A DNA stretch of 64,000 bases from positions 3,534,001 through 3,598,000 of the forward strand of contig NC_079237.1 of NCBI RefSeq assembly GCF_028502605.1, given 5' to 3'. Each line of letters opens with the position of its first letter. Position 1 is the first letter of the stretch. This DNA comes from Trichoderma breve. Its lineage: Eukaryota; Ascomycota; Sordariomycetes; Hypocreales; Hypocreaceae. The notes beneath the pieces are model-generated. The model made no database searches, was not told the DNA's origin, and saw only the letters and a program-made list of their open reading frames with translations. Positions 46,696-58,514 of this stretch are shown piece after piece. Position numbers and translations under genes: made by a program.

Positions 46696-48148
46696 TCATT
46701 CGTCATCAGAGGCATCGCTATCCTCAATCATGAATGCTGCCGAGCCTGCCGAATATTTCGGCACTTTGTAGTCCGGCATGGGAATCAAAGGATAGAGCTT
46801 GGTCCGGACGCCATTGTCCCCGTAAGCAGCATACCAAGGTGGCAACATAGAATCGGGGACCGCCCAGCCTAGCTTCGAGTTTCGAAGCCAAAGCCTAACC
46901 ATGTGGCGGGACGTATCATCGCTGTCTGTGTACGAATCGCGTCGATGGAGCAATGCCCAATTGTTGAAAAATAGCAAGTCTCCCGTCTTTAAGTGAAGTC
47001 GGAGCTCCGTGCGGTACGCGGCCTTTGATATTCTTTCCAGAGCAGACTGCTGGGAGGCAGTCAGAGCTGGGATATTGGTTGGTCCACTGGATGGATGAGG
47101 CCCAAATCGATTCGGATCTATGCTAGCCATCAACCTGCCATCGTGAATTGCGAGGGCGGGCGCTAAGTAGCATTTTGCTCCACGCCCCGAGCTGCAAGGT
47201 AACACCAGTTTTCAGCCAACGCCCAATGTCAAATAGTAGGGGGTAAAAACAGCAGTGCTCTTACATTTGCACAGGCCAATCTGCAGTTAAGAGAGTCTTT
47301 GCAGCGGATGGGTCTTCAGCAAGCAGCTCATTAAATGCAGTGCTGACGGAACTGAGATACGTGTATCCCCCCTTTTCCGCGCTGTGCCGAACTTGGAGCG
47401 CTAGGATATCGCACCCCATATCGTTGTGATAGGGCTGTTTGAATTAGTATCAATCAATAGGCATGGACGACGACAAATTGATATTTACCAAAGCTTGATT
47501 CGAATGAATGCCATGGCGCATCTCCACAGGGACTTTCCAAAGTTTTGAATTGGTGATATGAGCTTTTTGATATAGGTTAGAGGTGATGTTGGGTCAAGTC
47601 CAGTGGAAAGACGTATCTTACAGAGAACGTTCCCCTTACGGTCTTGCAATCCCCTCTTGTCAGCGATATAGCTGGATATGCCTAGGTAGATCGTGGTGCT
47701 GTCTTCAACTGAGTATCTTGACTCTTCAAGACCCCTGAGAACGAAGAAACCGCGTTGCTCATGAATAACTCTGGCGGATTGAGAAAGCCGTGCCGCAAGA
47801 TTCGGGAGGGGAAAGTTGTCACGGTCAACCTGGTCTCCATCGAGGCCGAGAGCTGTAGTCCAAGTCAGCTGGCTTCGTATATTACTCTCAACACGAGTAT
47901 ATTCAATAGAGTCTCTTACACTTGAAACTTTGGAGGGCTGCATCGACTTCTTCGACATCCTCTCTGCGAAGCTGCCAGGTGTACGTTTCCTCATCCTCGA
48001 AGTCAGCCCCTGACCAGGCCAAGGGGTCATTGATAGCTGTTGGAAGTTTTGCCATCATGTCCTTGGGTATAGCAGTGGCTGCGTCAAGGATATTTATGGG
48101 ACCAGTCGTGCTTGGCGGAATCATGATTTCTTGTTGAGGATGCTGCAT
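46696..48148 (-). CDS. TauD/TfdA-like Fe(II)/2-oxoglutarate dioxygenase
   Basis: Five exons on the minus strand: 48148-47920, 47852-47622, 47562-47489, 47434-47265 and 47191-46696, giving 399 residues. All four introns start GTAAGA, GTAAAT or similar and end in AG, and every junction keeps the frame. The iron-binding facial triad is His181-x-Asp183 (PYHNDMG) and His331 (TSRHMVRLW), with Arg334 likely to bind 2-oxoglutarate. Other landmarks are RGFFVLRGLEESRYS, HITNSKLWKVPVEMRHGIHS and LKTGDLLFFNNWALLHRRDS. Fungal members of this group hydroxylate or desaturate small molecules and are often found near biosynthetic genes. Here no synthase is adjacent, so the substrate is unknown. The acidic C-terminus (EDSDASDDE) is variable sequence. 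An alternative start is the ATG at 48124. Confidence 0.88.
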
Positions 48149-51100
48149 GCTTTTGCAAATCCAACCTCGGCCCCCGTGGCTCTGGGCTGTCTTATATGCA
48201 AAAAAAAGATAATGGAAAAGGTACGAGAGTGGTACGAGGTTGAAAACGGGCCAGACAGTGAGCTCGAGGTTCGCCACCAGATGCAGAGAGACGTCGGACA
48301 GCGTATCGGCGCCAGGACAATGCGATGCTTTGATGTTTCCGAGAAAGTGGAGGTGTGCTGTGGGCCACCAGTCTCCGTAATGAATCTCGTCGTTTGTGCG
48401 CCATGGCGGATGATCTGTTCGCGCACGACACGACGCACGTCGCTTATCAGACTTGAAGAGAGCGTATAGGAATCAACCATGTAGACACAGAGTGCCTAAG
48501 GGGGCTGCACGAAGCAAGTGCATTCTGCTTGCTGAGCTGGTGGTGAAAATCTGGTGACGGAGACCCGTAGTCGCACTGTTCGGCCAAAGGGGGTACTTTG
48601 GAACTGCAAGAATGCCCTTCGGGACACGTCTGCAGCGGCCCATGGACGGTGGTAGGCAGCGGTAATAGGTCTAGAGGGGGCTATTGGCGGTTCGTTTGAG
48701 AGAAGCAGAAAGAGGAGCCGCTGGGTCGTCGCACTGCGTTTGAGGTGGGAGAGAGCCTCTCAAACCACACCAAGTTCCCGCGATAGCAACCCAATTACGA
48801 CACGCCTCTGGACGTCCGACCAGCCCAGAGTGGGTAAAGGCTCAACGGATATTATACAGCACATATGGCCATAGTTCCTTTGCTTTGGGCATGACGACGG
48901 ACCAAGGATACTCCGCAACAGACCAGAGGATAGGCGAAAAGAGAGCGATTTGATTGGGTAAGGTAAACCAAAACAATCTGAGTTTGCTTCACTAGCAGAC
49001 GATGCCTTGTTTTTTTTTTTACCTTTGGCCGGGCGGCTGTTCAAGGGGAGTTTAGTTTGGCAGAGGAGGGAGGAGAGAGAACCATCCGAGCCCCATATCA
49101 AAAAGGAACTAAGTTTCCTCCGGTCTGTGATCGAATTCCAGGCTGCCGGCACTAATATAAGACGTAAGCTACCGTGACAATGCAAAGAAGTAAAAAAAAA
49201 AAAAGTCTTTGAGCGTGACTCGCTTAGCCTCAGCCCTTACTGCCCTCACTGCCCTCAATGACTTGGGCTAATGAACGGGGGGAGAATGCAAGAGCAAACA
49301 AAGAATCGAGCCATACTGAATCGGTTTGAGCAGTGGAGCTGTCCGATCAACCCCGTCCGGCGCCTGGCCAGTGATGGGGATGAGAAGGACTTGTTCACAT
49401 CCCGGACTATCCATCCACGCGCGCAGTCGAGCTAGTAGCACTGGTGCTGGTGAGTTTGATGGTACAAGTACTGAGAGTGTGGATGTGGTGGGAGATGGGG
49501 GGCCGTACTGAAAGCGTCACTGTTGTGATGCGGAGCCAGATGATCACACATGAGGCGACACCACACTTCCCATAATAGCAGCACTCGGTATGAGCAAATA
49601 ACGGGGATCCCAGCGGTGCTGCTGGACACCACCACTCCCTCCCTGTGGTGCCGTGGCTCTTTGTATCTTGGTCTGGTCGTCGTATTGAGCAAGTTGGGAT
49701 TCGAAAGTTCATCTTGGTCTGGTGAAGTGCCGCAATTCTAGACTTGAACTGGGAGTCCCTGTCCCCTGTATGTCAATGAGCCGTTTGCTGATATCCTTGT
49801 CACGCACACGGCGGATATCCATACACAGCCCACAAAAATATATATCTCGCCCCATCACCATCCCTTCTCCCCAAGGCAATACAGGCAGGAGCACTCTGTA
49901 GATGCGCTGTTGACGTGGATTACACACATATATGAAGGCCCATGTGAAATTTGCAGTGTCAAAGGGTGCGAGAGCAGACAGTTTTTCAATGGGACAAATG
50001 GGCTGATTTGTTCAGAACCCAACAACTCGCATATGTTGCTGTGATTCACAACATAGCTGTAAGAGATGAAAATATACATCTCAGGCGAAAGAAAAAGGGA
50101 GAACATCCCTTTGGCTTTGTTCTCTTTTTTCTCTCGCTGTTGTTCTAGTCATGTTGCTGAACAGAGCTACGGGACGGCATTTGCAGCACGTGCAATGAAG
50201 CATGTTGGTAGAGATAGTTGCCTTACTAGCAGCAGCATGTCATGCTTTCATCGGGGTATCATAGATGACAGCCGCGAGTGGCATACATGGCGGTACAGGT
50301 ACAGTACAGGGGAAGGGAGCTGAAAGGGAGAGTTGAAAAATAATATCCGACATGTCGTTCTAGCTTTCAGCTTCCAGTACCCCAACTCGTAGCGGGCGTA
50401 GCGCAAAGTACAAGTGATACGAGTACTCAGTTGTGTGTATCTTGGTTCCCTCCCCCCCTGCCCGCCCCAGCCACTCACAGCTGCATGTGGTGACAGGGAC
50501 GGGGCTCTGAACGTCAACCGGTGAGGCCTGTCAAGTCGAGCATCAGCAAGGCTCTGGTTTCGGGCGGGAACGCTGCAGGCTGTGATTGGATCTGGGGGAC
50601 GTGACGGGAGAGTAAGTGGATAACAGAGTTGAGCTTGCAGCCACCATTGGAAAACGAGCGACCAGGCCAAGGTGTTTTCCACATGATGGGCTCCATCAAG
50701 ACCGTCTGGAACAGCTAGCCGGGGTGCGGCCTAGGCGGGCTCTATCACTTTCATCACATTCGAGTTCTGATGGCTTTGAAAAAGAGACGCATGGGGGCCG
50801 AGGCTTGTTGCTTTTGGTGAGTGTGTTGCTGCATTTCCAAGGCTTTCGGTGAGGACGAGAGCCTGTAAAAGGGCGCGCGAGGAGGATGAGGATGGATGGC
50901 TGGATGGACAGAGAGAGAGAAACAAAGCCGCGTTCGTCAGTGTGTCTGTAAGTAGGCGAGAAGCGAGTAGCGAGAGGAGGGGACGGGAGGGGCACACAAC
51001 ATGGTGTTTTTATTAGATCAGATCCAATCACGATGATGATGCTGTGCTCCCACTGCACTGCACTCGTCCCAGAAAAGAAATTAAAGAGATACGAGTACAG

Positions 51101-52684
51101 AGAGAAAGAGAGAGAAAGACAACAAACAGGTGAAGCTATTCCGGATTCTGATTTCGGATTGTGATTCTGATATGGGCTCCTGCCCTCGATGCCGCTCTGG
51201 GCCGGGCCGGCATTCGTTCCGATATGCTGCCCGCCCAAGTGCCTGCGTGCATGTCACGACCTTGTTTGTGCACAACCTTGTCCAGCCCTTGTCAAACGTC
51301 CGCCAAAGCCTAGAATGGGGAAATTCCCCAGCCAACAGCCCGAAAGGAACTGCAACCGCAGCCGGGCTTGCAGCCTCAGTCGGGCCCCCTTGCGTCTGAG
51401 GCCTTTTTGGATCGGCAGCGGACCGGCGGTTTGTGGGCACAGCGGGCTCAACAGCTTCGCAATCCTGGCAAGCCTGGCATCTGGCCGCTCCTCGAACAGG
51501 CAGCGCTGCTCCAGACGCTTCAGCTCGGCCGACTAGCGAACACGGACGGCAGCGAGAGGCGCCATTTGTATGTACAGTACTCATAATAGTACTAGGAACC
51601 AGACTATCGCTGCAACAGCGTCTCTGGCGTCTCTGATGCCGCCGCCTGCGTCCCGATACTCTGGGCTCCCGGCCGTCGCCGCCATCGACGCTCATCATCG
51701 TACTCTCTTGTACAAGTACGGCGGGCCCCCTGCGGCTGGTCATCCCGGCTTCCCACCTTTCTGCTCCTCTTGTTTGGGCTCGACCTGAGAGGGCTGGATT
51801 GGACTGGACTGGACCAGACTGGACTGGTTCCTCTTCCCTTGTGCCTTGAGTCCAGTCTGCCTGTCTGTACTTGCAGGCTCCTTCGTCACTCTCACCCCCG
51901 TGCCCGCTCTTTCGCTTCTGCCCCCTCGGAGACGCTCCTGGGGGCCTTTGATCCATTGATCCAGTGGAAACACGTCCAGCGTGTCTGTGTCTGTCTTTGG
52001 CTGGTCCTCGAGCCTTGACGTGTGCAACACACCCTCCTGCGTTACATGTGCAAGCCCAGCGTTGCATGTACGAGTACGGTACGCTGCCCGCAGCCATGGA
52101 GACGGCCGTTGTGAGCTTACGCTCTCCTGACATTTCCGCACGGGTAAGTGACGTCTTATCCCCCTCTCCGGTCCTACGGGCCACGGGTGGCACACGATGC
52201 GAGCGTATCTTATGGGGCCGGCTGGTGGGTTGCCAATCCATTGAGTTGCTGAGTCGTTGCGTGCGTTGCTGCTGCTGCTGTCTCGGAGTCCCCTTCGCCC
52301 TTTTCGTCTTCTCAATGCCCTCGCACACACCCTACCAACACCCCCGGCTGTATGTATCATACCCAAGGTTTGACTCGTACCGACCGCTGCGTACATCTAT
52401 CCTGTCTGTCCTGTCTGTACGCGGCGAATAGGATGAGCGACGCCTCGTCTCATCTTATTACCGCCGCAGATGCCCGGCCCCCCTTCTTCCTGCCGCGCCG
52501 GGGTTGGGTGCTCAACCGGACAATGCCATATCGGACACAGAGGGACAAGCCAGATTAGAAGTTGATTTTTGACCGGTTTCCTCACAGGCCCCATCCAGAG
52601 CAAAGCGAAAGTGGGCAGACGACGGCGACACGGCCTCCAATAGTACGACCTCAGCTGCCCGGCCCCGAGGCCGAGCCAAACTCA
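48149..52684. other. Long intergenic region, 4.5 kb
   Basis: Divergent space between the dioxygenase gene (minus) and the next regulator (plus). It is GC-rich at 50.4-52.5 kb. TACGAGTA palindromes lie at 50417, 51089 and 52068. A CTGGA-type repeat lies at 51793-51828, and there are GA-rich tracts at 50915-50925 and 51100-51120. A 415-codon minus-strand open frame (51081-52328) is present but has no domain and starts with low-complexity sequence. Most of this is probably promoter and leader of the plus-strand regulator. Confidence 0.45.
51793..51828. repeat. CTGGA/CCAGA short tandem repeat
   Basis: About six copies of a five-base CTGGA-like unit with two variants. It lies inside the unsupported minus-strand open frame and produces its repetitive peptide. 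Confidence 0.65.
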
Positions 52685-55600
52685 ATGAGCCCAAAGGAGG
52701 CATTCGGTTGGCAGGTCCATCTCGCACGGATGCGGAATATGCGCCATCATCAACAGGCTCTGCTTGTGCAGCCACCAAAACACAACAACCTGGAGTGGTG
52801 GCGGGCCTATCAAGCCCCGGGCGAGTACTGGTACATGGCGAGCCCGTAGCCATCCCGCAACCTCAACCCCAGGCCTATCCAGATTCTCAGCTGCATACCA
52901 GCAGTCTGTCAGGCCACTCTTCCGTCGCCAAAGATTGCTATGCCGGGACTATTTCTCGCCAGGACAGCGATGCCATGTCGATCGCTTATACCACTGAACC
53001 TACGGCATTCAGTCACTACTCCACCACGTCTGCGACTTCTAACCCACATTTCCAGCAAAACCATTGGCCTGTTCAAGGCCAGCATGGCGATGCCCTCGGC
53101 CAGTCTCAGAATCGTCAAGTACCATTGAGTTTGCCTCCCCAGTCTGTGCCACTGCAATCGACTCAAGCCAATGGCGCAGTGTATCGGGGGCACCCAGTCT
53201 CACCGCAGCAACCGGGCCAGTTAAGCCAAGATATCGGTACCAACCTCGCAGCGCACTATCCAACTGGGCAATCATTTCCGCCAGCCTTTCCGAATCATTC
53301 TTTTGTGGTCCAATATATCCAGTATCATCAACCATACCCTCCTGCTCCTCCTCCTCCTCCCCATCATTATCAACAGTGCGTACCACATCCAGCAACTGGG
53401 CAACTTCCCATCCAGGCGCCACAAGTATATCCTTACCAAGGCCCGCAATATAATACGTCGCACATCTCAGCGGATACCAGACAACTTGGGCCTCCTCTTT
53501 TGACGCCTGTGCAATCAGTGGTTGAAAGACCCCAATTGCCCGAGAATCATCAACAGGCTTACCCGTTACAGCAGCCTAGTCGTCAATACTCCATTGTAGG
53601 AACAATGGACAGCACCATGTATCCTGGGCCTGAAGCTGAGGCAAGCGAAGTTGTTCACGTCCAAGACGACGTCTCGTATGAGCATCACACGCACATGACC
53701 GAAGCCGCTGAATGGCAAAACCCAATGGATTACATCACTGGCGAGACTCATGAAACTGGCGAATTTGGTGACGGCAACTCTGATGCTTCTGGAATTTCTG
53801 ATACCATGGATATCCAATGCGATGTGCATGATGACAGCGAAGAACAAGATGACTCGCTGGGAACAGGTGAGAGACCGCAGGAGCTGGCGCCATCTATATC
53901 TATGAAAGAGGAGGATGCTGCATCGTCTTCGATTTCAAAACCGAAGCGAGGTCAACTGAGCCCTACTCATCGAAAGCAAACTGCAGAGACGAGAAAGATT
54001 AAGGCGTGTACGCGATGCCGGATGCAAAAGATGCGGGTGAGTTCCAACTTGGTTGCCCAAAACAATGCTTTTACAACGTGTTCCAATGACTGATAAACTC
54101 TACCATGCGACAGTGTCAAGTTGACGAGACAGACCCATCGGGAGACTGTGTAGGATGCAAGACCTTTTCAAAGACGTCGAAAAAGACCATCCACCGAATG
54201 CCGTGCTATCGCGGAAAGATTACAGATGCAGTCCTGTTCCGTGCTGGAGGGCTCGAGCTTACTAAACGCTGGAAAGGCACAGAGATGAAGGACGTGGGTG
54301 ACCGAGTCAACCCCAGGGACGTCCGCACCGTTCTTTTTACTCTGGGCATATGCAAAGAGGAGGTCAAGATTGAAGTAGTCCAATTCAGGCCGCAGTCTGG
54401 GGACGTGACTGCGAGATTCTGGATGGATGGTGAGCAGGGGGTGCGAAAGAAGAAGGATTTGGCGCACTATTGCCTGGCTAACATTCAGAAAACGGCATCG
54501 TATTTTGAAGAGTACATTAAAAGGAACGCAGTGGAAGTCATGTTCAATGAGAAGGCAGGTGGGAGTGACGGGCCTGGAGACATTCTCGAGTCGACGTACG
54601 CTTATGCAATTCGTCGTTTCCAACTTCTCCGAGTATGTGACTTTCCATCTACGCCTTGATACTCAAGGTGGGTATAAGAATGCTAATAGAGTGAGGCAGA
54701 GAAAACCGTCACTTCCTGGCAAGGAGGAGAGAGAACTCAATCTCTTGGGCAATTTGTTCATCCTTTGGTTTGCCATGCGTAAGTGAAGAAAACTTCGTCC
54801 TTTTATTCTCCCCTTTCCTCTTGCTGGATGCTTTTCTTCCGTCGCCACCTCATCAACGTAACTAACAAGCGGCGTAGGCCACTCGACTGGGTCTTCGTGG
54901 ATCCAGGGCAAGGAATTGTTGGGAATGAAGCCCGAAATAAGGGACGAAACGTACCCGCTATTTAAGAGGGTTTCAGTACCACGCATGATCCTTGCGCAGT
55001 TTGACAGTATCAACTACACCCGAATTCTCACCAAATACGGAAAGTTTGTCCTCACCGAGCTCGAGTCTCTCATGTCGCGGAACCAGCCAGAATATTTCTT
55101 TTTGGTTTATGTCTGCCTGTTTGTCCTTTTGCGAGAGGCGAGTTCGACAAGCGCAGACCGCTACCGTCACGCGCGGAATAATCACGGCCAAAGTGTAAGT
55201 GATTTACAACATATTCCTCACCAGCCCCTTATCTATCTTTTCTAACTCTTGCAGCTTCGTTATTCAATCCCGCAATTTGTAGAGAGCCTACATGACAGCT
55301 GCAACAATCTTCTTCAGCATTGGCACTATTATAATGCCAAGTCGTGGCCCAAGCCCAACGAAGCGGCTGATAGGTTCAATACTCATTTGGCCCACATTGA
55401 AGCGGCAGAATATAACCTTATGATGAAAGCGCTTACCGATCCCGCAGTGCAGCAACAGCTGGATATTTGGAGACATTACAAAGCGGATAATGGCCAAAGT
55501 GAGCGCCGATACCTTTTCAAACTACTAGAGTGGAAGATACTGACGCAATTGGACTCAGTAAAACAACCTGCTCCAAGCAATGTTGGAGGGAGGCCGTATG

Positions 55601-55722
55601 AGGGCCGTCAGGTCTTTTACGACTGGGATCACCCCTTCTATTGGGTTTCGCAGCTATTTGAGGAAAATTGGCAGCCTCATGCTACATACCGGGCAGAATC
55701 CGTTGATCCGCTGGCCAGGTAA
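52685..55722 (+). CDS. Zn2Cys6-like transcription factor with atypical cysteine spacing
   Basis: Firm exons are (52905 or earlier)-54036, 54114-54632, 54700-54778, 54878-55194 and 55255-55722. Introns start GTGAGT, GTATGT, GTAAGT and GTAAGT and end CAG or TAG. The zinc cluster spans intron 1 and reads C-x2-C-x6-C-x10-C-x2-C-x15-C (CTRCRMQKMRC, CVGCKTFSKTSKKTIHRMPC). The N-terminal 400 residues are Gln/Pro-rich and disordered, then acidic; the C-terminal half is helical (HSTGSSWIQGKELLGMKPE, FFLVYVCLFVLLREASS). The start is unsure. One model begins at ATG 52685 (MSPKEAFGWQVHLARMRNMR) and needs an intron at 52825-52904, giving 884 residues. Another reads straight through the frame open from 52573 with an unseen upstream exon. 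The first ATG in the main frame is 52975. The factor is nuclear by inference; targets are unknown. Confidence 0.75.
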
Positions 55723-57456
55723 TGAAGCACGATGACGAGAGCCAGCACGAGTGGTGCATGCAAAGGATTCGCTGCATTGCATCATAGGTTCCATGATTGG
55801 TTATTTTACGGGGCTTTCAGGGATTAGATTCGGGAGGGATATTTACGGATCATCGCTCATTTGGGTTGCTTCTTTGACTGGACTACTAATACTTGATTTT
55901 TTATTGTCCACGTCACGATTAGCTGTGGGATTTATTCTGGGTATATGGGTTGGATATTCTGTGGGCTAAGATTGAACAAGGTCAATTGGGGCCAGTTGGC
56001 AAACATTCATTTGCCTTTGAAAAGCATTGAACAAGCACATGCAAGAACAAGTATAAAGTGAACTGGCAAAGAAAGGCTCGGTCACCAACAGAGGCATGTC
56101 GGCAACATCTGTCACATCTCAACCCACACCCTGTTGCTGCCAGCCAATCCCTGCATGCAAGTCAGCACAAGCGAATCCAACAAGCAGTTACAATGACAAT
56201 GCAGTACTTTTGCCAGATGTCAACAGAGGTAGCCCAAGTATCGGTACATCAGACAAACAGACGGGGTTGCGAGAGAGCTTAGGCGTTTTGCCGGCGCATA
56301 AACGCCACCAACCCCAAACTGCAATGGTGTAATTAAAAACCCACGAGAATACAGTACAGGTTAAGCTCTGTTGATCATAGTAAGGGAAGGTAGTTTTATG
56401 TTGTTGGTCCAGGGGGGGCGTCCCAACAACAACTCACTAAATGCTAGTATAAACGCTTCTACCCCTTTTTTTTTTGTGACAGGTTGGTTCAACGGCGTCT
56501 TTTCCTTTTTCATCGTGTTAATGATGGGCTAGTTCTTTTAAGTATAGGCTGGTATGGGGTTTTGTTTGGTGTTCCCACCTTTTGCCGCCTGCGTTAGTTA
56601 GTTGGTTTAGTTAGTAATTTTTGACAGGCGGCTCGTCCCGTCCGAGTGCTTCTGAACGTGCATTAGTTGTTGAGACTACTGAGGGGAATAAAGAACTGGA
56701 CCTTTACTTAGCCTGTTGGATGGGAAATGGAAAATACCATCGCTATTTCATACGAAATGGGGTGTATAGGGTATATCGTATCGAGGATTGTGCTTTGGAA
56801 TGAATGGCTTGTAGACGATGTAAGACGATAAAAAGCTTGGTGGTGCGTAGTTGGAAGATGGACGGGATGTGACGCCGAGCGGCATTTTCACTCAAGAGCT
56901 ACCGTAACAGTAGCAGAGGCTATTTAATGAGACAGTATCTCGCTCATTAGGTCTTGCGTATGGTTGTGCGAGTTTGGTGGAGATGTGCTGCACGTTTAAG
57001 TGTCAAGTGCGCGGTGTTAGTCATGATGAGTTGCTCATGATACGAATGAACACATCAGGCCTGTACAAAGCTCAAGGTTTACTAAAGAACTTTCCAATTG
57101 CGCTCTCGACTTATACTACCCGCTGTCTTGTCTAGCTAATCCCTTGATCACTGACACTAAGGTGTAAAGACGTAAAGGGTTGTCTAGAAAGGAAGGCAAG
57201 AAAAGTCCCAAATGGGGATCGAGATTGTAAAGAAAGACCAAGATTGTTCAAACCCACCCAACATACAAAGCAAGCCCCCGAAACCCGCATATTGTCCCAA
57301 AGGGAGCAAATTAATCAAAAGAAAATGAGAAGAAGTAAAGACCCAAACTGCAATCCCAATTCGACCAACGCACCATCTCCCCTTCTCAAGACTCTCCCCA
57401 TCAAGACTCCAGTGTCCTCGCCCAACTGTGCTCCTCATAGACGCCAACCATAGTCA
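55723..57456. other. Convergent intergenic region, 1.7 kb
   Basis: Holds the 3' flanks of the regulator (plus) and the unknown acidic protein (minus). A hydrophobic open frame at 55751-55969 has no ATG at its start and lies directly in the 3' flank, so it is probably chance. Runs of G (56408-56414) and T (56466-56475) are present. No gene is supported. Confidence 0.5.
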
Positions 57457-58514
57457 CTAACGTGGTCTACGCCTATTCTCACGCACCAGAACTGGCCGCA
57501 TCCTCATCTTCACCTCGAATCTCGTGACAAAGTCCGCATCCGGCTGCACAAATCCAGCACTGGCCCAGCCCTCCTCAGGCCACTCCTCGTCGGCGGAAAT
57601 GACTTCTCTAAAGCTGGTTCCATAGCCACGAGAACGGTAGAGATTTATCCGGCTACCATTGCTAGGCCGATTACAAACCCACATCCTTTGACGGTGTTCC
57701 CTTTCACGCTCATCCTCGCCGTGGGTCTGGCGTACAACTTCCAAGGCCTCCTTGAGATCCGCATACTCCTTTTCCATTTTCCACGTCTCATACTCTGTTG
57801 GCAGCGTAACTTGAATCAATTCTTCGAGTGACGCATGCTCGTAAAAGTCTCTCATTCTGATGGCTTCATTCCAGCGGACCACTTGAAGACGGTTCTGCGG
57901 CACAAGCAAGGCATTCACCTTGGCAGAGTCGGGCTGCTCTCACGTGTTAGTCGAGTAATTCACAATAGATATATATCATGTTGACACCATCTTACCGCGT
58001 CGCCATTGAAATGCTGCTCTATCTGAGCTGCTCTATCCATTGGTGGAGGGGGTCCCATGCCCGTCAGGAGTCTCCGAATCTCGAGTCGCCCATACTCCTG
58101 AATCTCCTCGCGATTCAGCGAATAGTCTGCAATTTCGCTTTCCAATCGGTGCGCGTGGAGAGCTCGGTGAAGCCTGCTCTGGGTGGCTGTGGATTGTAGC
58201 CAACGGGGGGGTCGTCTAGAGAGCGGTCTCTCCGTCTCTATACCAGGCATTAACTCTATGGTCGATGTCTCTGGGGTTGGCGCTTCGGTGGTTGAGTCGA
58301 CTTCCATTGGTGTTTCTGGCGTCGGTTGTTCTGACATAAAGAACGCCAGCATCTCCGCTTCCAACTGCTCGTCTGGCGTCAGCCCTTCTACGGGCAGTTG
58401 CTGCAATGGCGTCTGCGGTTCCTCCGACATATCCCAATTGGATGTCTCCTCTACCACTGACTCTTGCAGTGGTGCCTCTTCCATGGGCTCATCGTGTATC
58501 CGGTGCTCTTCCAT
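57457..58514 (-). CDS. Conserved-looking acidic protein of unknown function
   Basis: Two exons on the minus strand, 58514-57996 and 57933-57457, give 331 residues. The 62-base intron starts GTAAGA, contains CTAAC and ends GCAG, and falls between codons. Residues 1-95 are Glu/Pro/Thr-rich and probably disordered (MEEHRIHDEPMEEAPLQESV). The middle has Arg-rich helices (SRLHRALHAHRLESEIADYS). Then comes a helical region with charged repeats (YETWKMEKEYADLKEALEVV) and a beta-like end (TRFEVKMRMRPVLVRENRR). I recognise no catalytic motif, signal peptide or membrane segment. I do not recognise the family; the splice-consistent frame and coding-like codon use make the gene itself likely. Confidence 0.7.

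Noticed and set aside
55751..55969. Hydrophobic 72-codon frame after the regulator
   Set aside because: No ATG at the start and it lies in the 3' flank; hydrophobicity follows from T-rich codons.
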